A DNA stretch of 64,000 bases from Bdellovibrionota bacterium (lineage in GTDB: Bacteria; Bdellovibrionota_C; UBA2361; JAFLCA01): assembly GCA_030584005.1 (NCBI GenBank), contig CP129486.1:1739556-1803555 (forward strand), in the 5' to 3' direction. The position numbers and the translations under genes were made by a program. The notes under the pieces were generated by a model. The model worked only from the letters and a program-made list of their open reading frames with translations, was not told where the DNA came from and made no database searches. Positions 1-12,144 of this stretch are shown here, one piece after another (the first letter of the stretch is position 1; every line of letters begins with the position of its first letter).

Positions 1-1
1 C

Positions 2-655
2 GAAGTCGGTATGGGGTTCCACGCCGAGTGCCAAGTGGTGAGCGAGGGCCGTCCGCTTGCTGCACCATATCTCCTGTACCTAGGGAGGAAGGAAGGGGGG
101 AAGAACCTACCCCTCCTCGCGCGCTACTTCCTGGCGGCCAAGGATGGCGGGCTACTCCCGGGGGATCTTCGCCTGGTGATCCTAGGAGGGGGATCGCTCG
201 ATGACTGTGGGCTGGGGTACCTGCGGACACGCGATGATATCGTCGACGTGCCTCAAGCGCCCGAGGAAGATAAGCGTCGTTATATTGAGCATGCGATCGC
301 GCTTTGCCAGCCTTCACTCAACGAATCATTCTCGATTGTGCTGATGGAGGCGTGGCTGCGCGGCACCCCAGTGCTTGTGCATGGGGATTGCGCCGTTACT
401 ACGGAGCATGTCGCTGCATCTTGCGGCGGCGCTTACTTCCGTAATTTTGCTGAATTTGTGGGGGCAGTGCTGACCCTTTCCGAGGATGGCGCTCTGCGCT
501 CTGCGCTTGGCCAGAGGGGCCGGCAGTATGTGGTGACCAAGTATTCCTGGGATGCCGTACTCGATCGTTTTGCAGGCTTTATGCTGGCGGAGCTCTCTGC
601 GCCATCGAGCGCCATGAACGAGGCTGCCAAGGAAACGCTGGCCGGGGAACTTTGA
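2..655 (+). CDS. Glycosyltransferase family 4-like, C-terminal part (gene begins before the window)
   Basis: The frame is open to the left edge, so the N-terminal acceptor domain lies outside; 217 codons are visible. What remains looks like the C-terminal Rossmann domain of a GT-B glycosyltransferase: a YLGRKEGGKNL segment (the usual nucleotide-sugar binding start), LVILGGG, then LCQPSLNESFSIVLMEAW, which matches the family's conserved PS..E.F...L.EA motif that contacts the donor sugar, followed by GTPVLV. Such enzymes move a sugar from a nucleotide donor to a lipid or polysaccharide precursor at the membrane. Donor and acceptor cannot be told from this half. It ends 6 bases before ligA on the same strand. 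Confidence 0.8.
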   Translation, partial: EVGMGFHAECQVVSEGRPLAAPYLLYLGRKEGGKNLPLLARYFLAAKDGGLLPGDLRLVILGGGSLDDCGLGYLRTRDDIVDVPQAPEEDKRRYIEHAIALCQPSLNESFSIVLMEAWLRGTPVLVHGDCAVTTEHVAASCGGAYFRNFAEFVGAVLTLSEDGALRSALGQRGRQYVVTKYSWDAVLDRFAGFMLAELSAPSSAMNEAAKETLAGEL

Positions 656-4146
<3,491 letters not shown>

Positions 4147-4192
4147 TCCCGGCAGCCACATCTATCCTTGGCCGGGGCCGAGAGGAGGATCC

Positions 4193-5404
4193 ATGAACGG
4201 CGTTGAATTCGTGGCCTTTTGCCGGTCACACAAAGGACAGACGCTGATCAAGGAGGTGCAGGATCTCTTGGAGCGCCAGGGGGGAGATCTGCCTTCAGTC
4301 GTGCTCGCCCTCAAGAAGGGCCGATCAGATGATCCTGCGCTGCTCTCCAAGGTTGCGGAACTCTGTCTGGCTCGCCGTAAAGCGGGCCCGCTTGTTCCCT
4401 GGGCCAACGAAGGCTTTTTCACTCTGCAAGCGTTGGAGCAATCGACCGCTCCGCAGGTAGCCCATTATCACGCGCAGTCCTTTTCGGGGGCGGCAACTCT
4501 CCTTGAGGTAGGCGGTGGTATTGGATTCGACACAATTGCGCTTGCCCGGATAGCGGGTAGTGTCACCGTATTAGAACCCGACCTAGAGCGGGCTCCACTA
4601 CTGCTGGCCAATATGGAGCTGGTCGGGGCCGCCAATGTGACGGTGCATGCAAAGAGCGTCGAGGAGTTTTGCCTGCATAACTCGATGAGCGGCTTTGAGG
4701 CACTGTGGGCCGATCCCTCTAGAAGAGAGGGGGAGGTGCGAATCAAGGACCCTGCTCGCTACAGGCCCTCCCTTGTTTGGCTGCTGCGTCAGGCGCTTCC
4801 CGAGAGGGTGGGAATCAAGATCGCTCCGGGTGCCAGACTCGATTTCGAACCTGAGATGGCAGCGCTTTCTCGCGAGTGGATCGGAATGCGCGATGAATGT
4901 CGGGAGCAGATTCTTTGGCGCGGAGTCAACAAGGACGCTCTCAGCGTCACTTTGGTCGATAAGCAGCAGACCTTTTCGCCTCTTGAGTATCCTTCTGAAG
5001 TCGGAGTCGTTGATCTTTCCCTGGAGCTGCCACGCTACCTCTTTGAGCCGCACGCCGCTGTCATCGCCGCAGGTTGCGTTGCCCAGCTTTTCAACCAGCA
5101 TGGCATCAAGGCAATTGATAGACGAATTGCCTATGGGGTGAGCGAGCACCGCCCGGCGGAGAGCGCGTGGGTGAAAGCGCTCCGGATACTGGAACACTTT
5201 CCCTACTCAAGGAGACGGCTTGATCACGCAGTGCAGGCGCAAGGATTCGGCCGCCAATCAACCGTGAAGAAGCGGGGCCTTGCCCAGTCTGCCGAGGAGT
5301 TGCATGCCCACATCGCATGGGCACACAAGGGGGAAATTGCAGGAGTCGTAGTTATGGCCAGGGTGGGGAATGGGCAGCATGCATTTCTCTGTGAATGGTG
5401 TTGA
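4193..5404 (+). CDS. Class I SAM-dependent methyltransferase with THUMP-like C-terminal domain
   Basis: A 403-residue protein. The centre holds a Rossmann methyltransferase core: LLEVGGGIGFDTIALA is SAM motif I, VTVLEPD the acidic loop, and ALWADPSRREGEVR a DP-type motif of the RNA/nucleic-acid methyltransferase kind. The tail (FGRQSTVKKRGLAQS) resembles the THUMP_like domain found at the end of an uncharacterised group of methyltransferases. The substrate is unknown; RNA is the likely guess given the fold and the neighbour rsmG. Start chosen because AGAGGAGG lies just upstream of the ATG. It ends 3 bases before rsmG, so the two are probably cotranslated. Confidence 0.8.
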   Translation: MNGVEFVAFCRSHKGQTLIKEVQDLLERQGGDLPSVVLALKKGRSDDPALLSKVAELCLARRKAGPLVPWANEGFFTLQALEQSTAPQVAHYHAQSFSGAATLLEVGGGIGFDTIALARIAGSVTVLEPDLERAPLLLANMELVGAANVTVHAKSVEEFCLHNSMSGFEALWADPSRREGEVRIKDPARYRPSLVWLLRQALPERVGIKIAPGARLDFEPEMAALSREWIGMRDECREQILWRGVNKDALSVTLVDKQQTFSPLEYPSEVGVVDLSLELPRYLFEPHAAVIAAGCVAQLFNQHGIKAIDRRIAYGVSEHRPAESAWVKALRILEHFPYSRRRLDHAVQAQGFGRQSTVKKRGLAQSAEELHAHIAWAHKGEIAGVVVMARVGNGQHAFLCEWC

Positions 5405-5407
5405 ACA

Positions 5408-6121
5408 ATGATCGATGATGTAAGACTAAATGAGGGGCTTACCCAGCTGGGTTTTCGGCTCGGGACGGTTGAACGCGGCAAGTTTGCGACCTTCGCCGGC
5501 ATCCTGCACGAAGAGAGCGGCAAGCTGAATCTAACCAGGGTACCAAAGGAGCAATATGTAGAGCGGCATTTTCTGGATTCCCTGAGCATGGGGAGCGGCT
5601 TCTTTAACGGAGCCTCAACCCTGCTTGATGTGGGGAGTGGGGCCGGATTCCCGGGGATTCCTATCGCCATTAGCTGTCCTGATCTGCAGGTAGTGCTGCT
5701 CGAGGCCACCGGCAAACGGGTCAGCTTCCTGAGGAGTGTTGCCTCTGCCTGCGCGCTCGGCAACCTCGAGGTATTGCAAGGAAGAGCGGAGGAGCTGGCC
5801 CATGATCAATGCTACCGGGAGAAGTTTGACAGAGTCGTAGCGCGCGCAGTAGCGCGCCTGATTACCCTCGCTGAATTGACCATTCCCTACGCGAAAGTGG
5901 GCGGGTTGCTCGCATATCAAAAAGGCGAGGAGGCTAAGGTCGAGTATGCGGAGGCAGCAGCCGTAATTACTGAGCTTGGCGGGCAGCTTTCCGAGGTTCG
6001 GGCCCTGCAACCGCATAAGCATTTGATAGTGCTCTCCAAGGTCGAAGGCACACCCAATGATAGGCCGACGAGTTATGCTAGGATGAAACAGCGAGAGGAG
6101 CGAATCGTAAGCAAGCAGTAA
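5408..6121 (+). CDS. rsmG: 16S rRNA (guanine527-N7)-methyltransferase RsmG (GidB)
   Basis: Methylates N7 of G527 in the 530 loop of 16S rRNA; loss in other bacteria gives low-level streptomycin resistance. SAM motif I is LLDVGSGAGFPG (about residues 72-83), characteristic of RsmG, with RVVARAVARL and LLAYQKG typical of the family later on. 237 aa is slightly longer than usual because of a basic tail. It follows the THUMP-like methyltransferase by 3 bases without a clear ribosome binding site of its own, suggesting coupling. It is not next to mnmG or parAB as in many genomes. Confidence 0.93.
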   Translation: MIDDVRLNEGLTQLGFRLGTVERGKFATFAGILHEESGKLNLTRVPKEQYVERHFLDSLSMGSGFFNGASTLLDVGSGAGFPGIPIAISCPDLQVVLLEATGKRVSFLRSVASACALGNLEVLQGRAEELAHDQCYREKFDRVVARAVARLITLAELTIPYAKVGGLLAYQKGEEAKVEYAEAAAVITELGGQLSEVRALQPHKHLIVLSKVEGTPNDRPTSYARMKQREERIVSKQ

Positions 6122-6242
6122 TACCGAAGTATGCGCCGGGGGAGTCAGTAATTCGGCATACTCTTCCCTGCCATAGGTTTGGTTCCATGCAAGGCAGCAG
6201 AGAGGCGGATTCTCTCAGAATGATTGCGGAGGGTGAGGCGGT

Positions 6243-7343
6243 ATGGATCGACCAATGCGAAGCGCGATGATGTTATTTCCCTTGTTTGTTCTGGTTGTAG
6301 GCAGCTTCGCACAGGCCGAGATTCGTGTCGGCATTGTTGCCCCTTTAAGCGGGGACTTTGCAAGTTATGGGAGCGAAATTGAACGAGGGGCGAGCCTAGC
6401 CATAGAGGAGCTCCAGCAACAGAACGGAGTAAAAGTTCAGCTCGTTGCCGAGGATGCCTGCCTGCCCGCGGCGGCGGTGGCTGCAGCGAAGAAGCTTCTA
6501 CAGCTCGACAAGATAGATGCGCTTGTTGGATCGTACTGCGTAATCGGCATGGTTCCAATGGCGCCACACTTCGAGACTGCCAAGGTAATTGCGTTCCATT
6601 CTTCGGCTGTTGCGGATGAGATTCTGGATGCCGGTGAGTACATCTTCACAACCAATGTGACGATCGATGACGAGGCCAAGGTGGCAGCGGAATACGCGCG
6701 GAAGACCCTAGGCGCAGACCGTGCTGCGATTCTGTTTGTCACCTCGCAATGGGGCCAGAATTACAACGACAGCTTTGCGCGTCATTTTAAGGATCTCGGC
6801 GGCACTGTCGTCAGCTCAAGTGAATCTTCGGTGGGTACCAATGATTTTCGTGCGGAGCTAACCCGGGCCGCAGCCGGTAAACCAGAGGTGCTATTCTCAG
6901 CACATGTGGGACCGATGATGGGTAGTGTGCTCAAGCAAGCACGATCGCTTGGCATGAAACAGACGATTCTGGCTCCGCATGAGGCCGCCGAACCCGTGGT
7001 CATACAGAGCGCAGGCGGTGCTGCTGAGGGGCTTACCGTTTTCGCTCCGCGCCTGCCAAGGGACGGGCGGGGAGTCGAGCGGTTTACCTCCTCATTTGAG
7101 AAGCGATTCGGTTATAAACCTGGGATATTAGCTGCCAATGCGTATGATGCTACCCATCTTGCGGTTGAGGCCATAACTGCATGTGGACCCGACAGGCAGT
7201 GTGTTAGGGATCGAATCTACAAAACCAAAGAGTATCACGGGATGAGCGGGGTCTTTTCCATCACCGCTGCTGGTGGAACGGTCAAGCCATTTTCCCGACT
7301 GACCGTGGACGCAGGCGTCTTCAGGGAGCACGAAGGAGCGTAG
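6243..7343 (+). CDS. Periplasmic substrate-binding protein of the Leu/Ile/Val (branched-chain amino acid) type
   Basis: 366 aa with a cleavable signal peptide (MLFPLFVLVVGSFAQA then EIRVG). The mature start IRVGIVAPLSGDFASYG is the hallmark of type I periplasmic ligand-binding proteins of the LivJ/ANF-receptor family, and the two-lobe pattern continues to the end (FGYKPGILAANAYDATHLA). It would capture a small ligand in the periplasm for an ABC importer or a sensor. No permease or ATPase gene lies beside it, so it is an orphan here; the ligand cannot be deduced. A 3-base gap links it to the HIT-like gene downstream. Confidence 0.85.
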   Translation: MDRPMRSAMMLFPLFVLVVGSFAQAEIRVGIVAPLSGDFASYGSEIERGASLAIEELQQQNGVKVQLVAEDACLPAAAVAAAKKLLQLDKIDALVGSYCVIGMVPMAPHFETAKVIAFHSSAVADEILDAGEYIFTTNVTIDDEAKVAAEYARKTLGADRAAILFVTSQWGQNYNDSFARHFKDLGGTVVSSSESSVGTNDFRAELTRAAAGKPEVLFSAHVGPMMGSVLKQARSLGMKQTILAPHEAAEPVVIQSAGGAAEGLTVFAPRLPRDGRGVERFTSSFEKRFGYKPGILAANAYDATHLAVEAITACGPDRQCVRDRIYKTKEYHGMSGVFSITAAGGTVKPFSRLTVDAGVFREHEGA

Positions 7344-7346
7344 GCG

Positions 7347-7739
7347 ATGAGAACGGGACCAAGTGATCGGGTAGAGGGACCGCTGCTTGAATTGCGGCAG
7401 AGTGATTTCAGGGGTGTACTTGCTGATGGCATTCTAAGTAGCGGAAAACCGTATGAGATACGTTTTAGCGACAGATCTGCGGTGCAAGACGGAGTGCACC
7501 TCATCATTACATTTCCTGGGTCGGACGCCCTGACCGCTACGGATGCCGGTGAGGCCGTTGCGATACTGGTCGAGTACGTCACGACGCATCCACTCCCGGT
7601 GGATTGCGGATTCCGCGTTTTACAGAATTTCGGGGCCTTATTGAACCGGCCACAACCGCATGTCCACGCCATAGTCCCGGGGAGCGAAGAAGAACGTAGG
7701 AGCGCTCCTCGTTTCGTGGATCCTTGGGAGAGATCGTAA
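7347..7739 (+). CDS. Small HIT-domain-like protein with an altered His triad
   Basis: 130 aa. The C-terminal half reads GFRVLQNFGALLNRPQPHVHAIVPG, cut here for length but spanning roughly residues 89-112; this parallels the end of HIT-family nucleotide hydrolases (G.RVV.N.G......PH.H.H..GG). The triad region is HVHAIV, so the catalytic histidine-x-histidine-x-histidine is reduced to two histidines. The first half lacks strong HIT similarity. It may be a divergent or inactive nucleotide-binding protein; I would not assign an activity. It starts 3 bases after the solute-binding protein gene, and a GGAG lies upstream of the ATG. Confidence 0.5.
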   Translation: MRTGPSDRVEGPLLELRQSDFRGVLADGILSSGKPYEIRFSDRSAVQDGVHLIITFPGSDALTATDAGEAVAILVEYVTTHPLPVDCGFRVLQNFGALLNRPQPHVHAIVPGSEEERRSAPRFVDPWERS

Positions 7740-8090
7740 AAGCAATTGCACTGAAACTAGAAATGTCGAACAAGCGCTATGGACGGCGTGCCCAGTCTGT
7801 AGCTGGCCGCAGCATTGCATGAAGGTGAACTTGTGGCAGGAATTTTCAGGCGCGAGGTAGTTTAGAATAGCATTTTTGAAGCCACTCCTCGCCGTGCAGC
7901 AGTGCGCTCTAATCTCCGATAGACCCGATTGCGCCATTACAGAGAATTCGCCGACAATCCCTAAGACCTATCCCTGCCAGGGATTCTGCTCCATGCCGCA
8001 TAGAGGTTGGATGGGCGTTGTATAAGCAGGCAGTAGCGGACTACAGTAGCGATAGTTGGATCATTCTTAGATCACGGCAATCGTTTCTTT
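7740..8090. other. Intergenic stretch without a recognised gene
   Basis: 351 bases. No frame has both a credible start site and protein-like composition. The only clear structure is a small hairpin, ATCCCT-GCC-AGGGAT at 7970-7984, with no T-run after it. I cannot point to a convincing promoter for the next gene. Confidence 0.6.
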
Positions 8091-8639
8091 ATGACTGAAA
8101 ATCCCGAGATTCTAGGTGGGCTTACCGTGCTGTCTTTCGACCTTTGGGCTAGGCCGTTGATGGTCGCTCCACTGCTTGCGGTAGTGGCCCTGGCGGAGAC
8201 TGCTCTACTACGGATCTGGTCCCGTGGAGTCCCCCTTATTCGCCTCTACATTCGATGCTGTATGGTGAGCGCCGGGAGTTACGCACTCGCGTCGGTGCTT
8301 GCCGGAATTGGGCTGGCGGCCGTGCTCTCAGGTCCGTCAATTACGAGAGATGCGGAGTTCACCCTAAACATAGTGGTAATGTACTCCCTCTTTGCCCTCC
8401 CGCTTGCGGTAGTGGTTGTCAGGGTTTTGATCATCTCCCGTTTCGCCAGCGCATTTGGGGTTGTGGGACGGGCCAAGAGGGCGGCATTTCTGAGTGGAGC
8501 CGGGGGGCTTGTGGTGTTGGCGCTGCTTGGCTCGCCGCTCTCAATTCACTCCGCATCGGCCGGGTTCAAGATTCCAAGTGTTGTGGTGCAGCCATCGGCC
8601 GGTCATGCAGATAATCTGTTAGAGGAGTCGCAGCTATGA
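8091..8639 (+). CDS. Small multi-pass membrane protein of unknown function
   Basis: 182 aa with about four hydrophobic segments (around residues 22-40, 60-83, 95-118 and 132-150 by eye), separated by short basic loops, and a hydrophilic tail. I do not recognise a family. Its stop overlaps the start of the carbonic anhydrase gene in ATGA, so the two are very likely made together; a role linked to bicarbonate or CO2 handling is only a guess from that coupling. The start has a weak upstream ribosome binding site. Confidence 0.7.
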   Translation: MTENPEILGGLTVLSFDLWARPLMVAPLLAVVALAETALLRIWSRGVPLIRLYIRCCMVSAGSYALASVLAGIGLAAVLSGPSITRDAEFTLNIVVMYSLFALPLAVVVVRVLIISRFASAFGVVGRAKRAAFLSGAGGLVVLALLGSPLSIHSASAGFKIPSVVVQPSAGHADNLLEESQL

Positions 8640-9253
8640 TTGGAGCGCAGGAAGCATTGAGGCGTCTGCAGGAGGGTAACCAACGCTTTGTCGCTGGAAT
8701 GCAGACTCGTGATGGCATATTCAGCCCCAGTCGGCGCGAGGAACTTACTAAGGGTCAGGCCCCCTTTGCTATCATATTGGGCTGTTCCGACTCCCGGGTT
8801 CCAGCTGAAATCATATTCGATCAGGGGCTCGGGGATCTGTTTGTCATTCGGGTGGCCGGTAATATTGTGGCTCCCTCCCAGGTAGGAAGCGTTGAGTTCG
8901 CCGCTGCCCGGTTTGGCACCCGTTTGGTGGTAGTGCTTGGGCACTCGCAGTGCGGAGCCATCATTGCGACGATTGAGGAGCTGCGTCAATCATCTGCCAA
9001 TCAGTCACGCAACCTTCGCTCCATAGTTGACCGCGTACGTCCCTCCGTGGAGGGGCTGCTTCACACCGATCTGCAGTTTGATAACAATGCCCTTGTGCAC
9101 CACGCCGTGCGGGCTAATGTACGTGCATCTGCCAATCATTTGCGCCACGGATCACAGATACTCGAGCAGCTCATCCGTGATGAGGGCCTCATGGTGGTGG
9201 GAGCCGAGTACTCCCTTGAAACAGGGGTGGTAGAGTTCTTTGATGGCGCATAG
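8636..9253 (+). CDS. Beta-class carbonic anhydrase
   Basis: Zinc enzyme interconverting CO2 and bicarbonate. All beta-class ligands are visible: C50 and D52-x-R54 in LGCSDSRVP, then H103 and C106 in LGHSQCGA. 205 aa is normal. The N-terminus (EALRRLQEGNQRFVAG) is the typical lead-in of this clade. The gene overlaps the upstream membrane-protein gene by four bases. It could serve carboxylating enzymes or pH balance; no carboxylase lies nearby to decide. Confidence 0.95.
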   Translation: MIGAQEALRRLQEGNQRFVAGMQTRDGIFSPSRREELTKGQAPFAIILGCSDSRVPAEIIFDQGLGDLFVIRVAGNIVAPSQVGSVEFAAARFGTRLVVVLGHSQCGAIIATIEELRQSSANQSRNLRSIVDRVRPSVEGLLHTDLQFDNNALVHHAVRANVRASANHLRHGSQILEQLIRDEGLMVVGAEYSLETGVVEFFDGA

Positions 9254-9479
9254 TAATTTCATATAGTTACTAGGGTGTCCAACCCGGTGATCGGGCAGGA
9301 AAAACGCAGCCTACCCATTGAGATTTCATAAGATTTCCAGCACAATACGGCCGGTCCATAGCTTGGGTGGTCGCGCTCAAGTCGGGCATGCCGTAAAGAT
9401 TGCCCCGATGCCGTAGCGCATTGGAGAGTCATTCTGCAGAGAGAGTGCATGCCCTCAAGAAGTGATTGCGGCGGTCGAG

Positions 9480-9520
9480 GAACGATGCGGGTGCATCCGT
9501 GAGATGTAGTCGCATCGTTC
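9480..9520 (+). promoter_or_regulatory. Long hairpin in the rpsO leader
   Basis: In the 347-base gap before rpsO, GAACGATGCG (9480-9489) pairs perfectly with CGCATCGTTC (9511-9520). Inside, 9492-9497 can pair with 9503-9508 around a five-base loop, giving about 16 pairs with one small internal loop. rpsO leaders in several bacterial groups fold into structures that bind S15 and shut off their own translation; this hairpin, 80 bases before the start codon, is a candidate for such a site. The rest of 9254-9600 holds nothing else that I recognise. Confidence 0.5.
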
Positions 9521-9600
9521 ATCGCCCCCACCAGAGGCACATCTTTGCTGTGGAACATGTTCGTTTTTGAGTTGTATTCACATTGGTGGAGAGGATTGTC

Positions 9601-9870
9601 ATGGCATCCGAAGCAAGTGCGCGAGGAGAGATCGTAACCAAGTACCGTGTCCATGAGAAGGACACCGGTTCTCCTGAAGTTCAGATTGCACTTCTCACAG
9701 GTCGACTTGAAGAGTTGGCCAAGCACTTTGAGGCCAACCCAAAGGATCATCATTCCCGTCGAGGAATGCTGCGCATGGTCTCTCGGCGCAAGCGGCTTCT
9801 TGATTACCTGCGTAGCGAATCCGGCGAGCGATATCAAAAGCTCATCGCGAGTCTCGGACTCCGTAAGTAA
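9601..9870 (+). CDS. rpsO: 30S ribosomal protein S15
   Basis: Primary 16S rRNA-binding protein of the platform. 89 aa, the standard length, with the signature [15 protein letters not shown] and [22 protein letters not shown] and the ending LGLRK. I chose ATG at 9601 because GGAGAGG sits 6 bases upstream; an in-frame TTG at 9583 would put the ribosome binding site inside the coding region. It is followed by pnp after 83 bases, the common rpsO-pnp arrangement. Confidence 0.97.
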   Translation: MASEASARGEIVTKYRVHEKDTGSPEVQIALLTGRLEELAKHFEANPKDHHSRRGMLRMVSRRKRLLDYLRSESGERYQKLIASLGLRK

Positions 9871-9953
9871 TTCCTGCCTAGAACCTCGGCGCAATTTCGT
9901 GTGCTGGAGGTTATCTCCTTCCACCTACAGTTATTGTTATAGGAAACATCGAT

Positions 9954-12044
9954 ATGAAAGTTGTTGAACGCAATTTCCACGGAAGAAAATTTGTCATTGA
10001 AACGGGGCGGCTAGCAAAGCAGGCCAATGGCTCCGTCTTGGTGCGTTATGGCGACTCGATGGTGATCGTGACCGCCTGTACCGGCTCGGCAAAAGAAGGC
10101 GACTTCTTGCCGCTCACCATCGATTATGTGGAGAAGTCATACGCTGGCGGGAAGATCCCTGGGAGCTATTTCCGACGCGAGGCGAAGCTTGGTGAGAAAG
10201 AGACCTTGACTTCACGGCTGATCGATCGGCCCTGTCGCCCGCTTTTCCCTGAAGGATTCAATATCGAAATTCAGGTGGTCGCGACCGTCGTTTCCGCCGA
10301 TGGCGAGAACGATACGGATGTACTCGCGGTATGTGGAGCCTCAGCAGCTCTTACCCTGTCTGATATCCCATTCCTTGGCCCTATTGCGGCGGTGCGTGTG
10401 GTGCGCTCCAAGGGCAAGCTGTTGATTAATCCTAGCGTGTCTGAAGCGAGAGATGCCGACCTTAACTTCGTAGTTGCCGGAACTAAGGACGCCATCGTGA
10501 TGGTAGAAGGCGGCGCTGCCGAGGCCACGGAGCAAGAGGTGCTTGATGCTCTCTTTTATGCACACAAGGAGCTGCAGCAGATAATTGCAATGCAGGAAGA
10601 GCTCCAGAAGCTTTCGGGCAAGCCGAAGATGGAGTTCGAGAAAAAAGAGGTTGATGCTTCCCTAGTTGAGAGTGTCAAGAGTTTCATTAAGAAACCGCTC
10701 AATGACGCCATTCGCGTTAAGGAGAAGCTGGCCCGCCGGGATGTAATCAAGGCCCTCAAGTCTCAAGCCATCGAATCTCTGGTCAAGGAAGATGACCCTG
10801 ACTTCGCCAAGAAGGCGGCTCTGATTGAGAAGACCTTTGAGGAGGAGCTCTACTACGCAGTCCGCAATATGGTGTTTGATGAGAAGCGTCGTATTGACGG
10901 GCGAGACTTCTCAACAGTGCGTCCGATTACAGTAGAAGCCGGCTCGCTTCCGCGCGGCCATGGATCGGCTCTGTTCACCCGCGGTGAAACTCAGGCCCTC
11001 GTTGTGGCCACGTTAGGCACCAAGGATGACGCGCAGCGCATGGATAGCTTGGTAGGCGAAACGACCAAGACCTTCATGCTGCATTACAACTTCCCGGCCT
11101 TTTCGGTGGGAGAGGTCAAACCGCTGCGTGGACCTGGGCGGAGAGAGGTCGGGCACGGCGCGTTGGCGGAGCGTGCGCTGCGGTACGTGCTGCCGAATGA
11201 GCAGGAGTTCCCCTATGTGATTCGAATTGTCTCTGAGATTCTCGAGAGTAACGGTTCGAGCTCGATGGCGACAGTATGCGGTGGCAGCTTGTCGCTCATG
11301 GATGCGGGAGTTCCGATCAAAGGCCAGGTTGCCGGTGTGGCAATGGGTCTGATGGTCGATGGCAAGAAATCCGTGGTGTTAACGGATATCTTGGGAGACG
11401 AAGATCACCTTGGCGATATGGACTTTAAGGTCTGCGGTACGGCCAAGGGAATTACGGCCCTGCAAATGGATATTAAGATCCAGGGACTGGAGAAGGCGCT
11501 TGTTGAGCAAGCGCTTGCTCAGGCGCGCGAGGCGCGGCTATTCATCCTTGAGCAGATGAATGCCATTCTGCCTGCTGCGCGTAAGCAGATGAGCAAGTAC
11601 GCGCCGCGCATCGTCACTATTAAGATCAACCCTGACAAGATCCGCGATCTGATTGGACCGGGGGGGAAGACGATCCGCTCGATATCGGACTCCTGCGGTG
11701 TCAAAATCGACGTGCAGGATGACGGAACGGTCAATGTTTCCTGCGCAGATGAGGATAAGCTCCAAACGGCGCTCAAGATCATCAACGGCATCACCGAAGA
11801 AGCGGTGGTCGGAAAGATCTATAAAGGCATCATTAAGCGTATTACCGACTTTGGTGCTTTTGTGGAGATCATCCCGGGGACTGAAGGATTGCTGCATATT
11901 TCGCAGATCAGCGACGAGCGCATCCGGCGAGTTACCGATGTGCTGAATGAGGGTGATGATGTCGTAGTCAAAGTGCTCGACGTTGACCGGCAGGGCAAGA
12001 TTCGGCTCTCACGCAAGGAAGCCATGGCCGAGATGGGAAACTAG
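9954..12044 (+). CDS. pnp: Polynucleotide phosphorylase
   Basis: 3'-to-5' phosphorolytic exoribonuclease, core of the RNA degradosome. 696 aa with two RNase PH domains (about 1-210 and 310-540) split by the alpha-helical domain, then a KH domain (IRDLIGPGGKTIRSI) and a C-terminal S1 domain (GKIYKGIIKRITDFGAFVEI). The second PH domain holds the phosphate-site region (SNGSSSMATVCGGSL). AGGAAA precedes the ATG. In many bacteria PNPase controls its own mRNA through RNase III; an rnc gene is elsewhere in this window. Confidence 0.97.
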   Translation: MKVVERNFHGRKFVIETGRLAKQANGSVLVRYGDSMVIVTACTGSAKEGDFLPLTIDYVEKSYAGGKIPGSYFRREAKLGEKETLTSRLIDRPCRPLFPEGFNIEIQVVATVVSADGENDTDVLAVCGASAALTLSDIPFLGPIAAVRVVRSKGKLLINPSVSEARDADLNFVVAGTKDAIVMVEGGAAEATEQEVLDALFYAHKELQQIIAMQEELQKLSGKPKMEFEKKEVDASLVESVKSFIKKPLNDAIRVKEKLARRDVIKALKSQAIESLVKEDDPDFAKKAALIEKTFEEELYYAVRNMVFDEKRRIDGRDFSTVRPITVEAGSLPRGHGSALFTRGETQALVVATLGTKDDAQRMDSLVGETTKTFMLHYNFPAFSVGEVKPLRGPGRREVGHGALAERALRYVLPNEQEFPYVIRIVSEILESNGSSSMATVCGGSLSLMDAGVPIKGQVAGVAMGLMVDGKKSVVLTDILGDEDHLGDMDFKVCGTAKGITALQMDIKIQGLEKALVEQALAQAREARLFILEQMNAILPAARKQMSKYAPRIVTIKINPDKIRDLIGPGGKTIRSISDSCGVKIDVQDDGTVNVSCADEDKLQTALKIINGITEEAVVGKIYKGIIKRITDFGAFVEIIPGTEGLLHISQISDERIRRVTDVLNEGDDVVVKVLDVDRQGKIRLSRKEAMAEMGN

Positions 12045-12048
12045 GGAA

Positions 12049-12068
12049 TCGCTGAACCTATTCAGCGA
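12049..12068 (+). terminator. Hairpin just after pnp
   Basis: TCGCTGAA-CCTA-TTCAGCGA forms a perfect eight-pair stem with a four-base loop starting 4 bases after the pnp stop. There is no T-run behind it, so it may serve as an mRNA 3' end stabiliser or a weak terminator. Confidence 0.55.
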
Positions 12069-12144
12069 CGGACTCTTTCGCGACAAGCTTCATAGAGCAG
12101 CAGAGCGCCATCGCGAGCGTCGGTTCGTGCGCGCAAGGTTCTTG

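Noticed and set aside
9259..9924. 221-codon minus-strand frame across rpsO
   Set aside because: It is antisense to a certain S15 gene and has no ribosome binding site.
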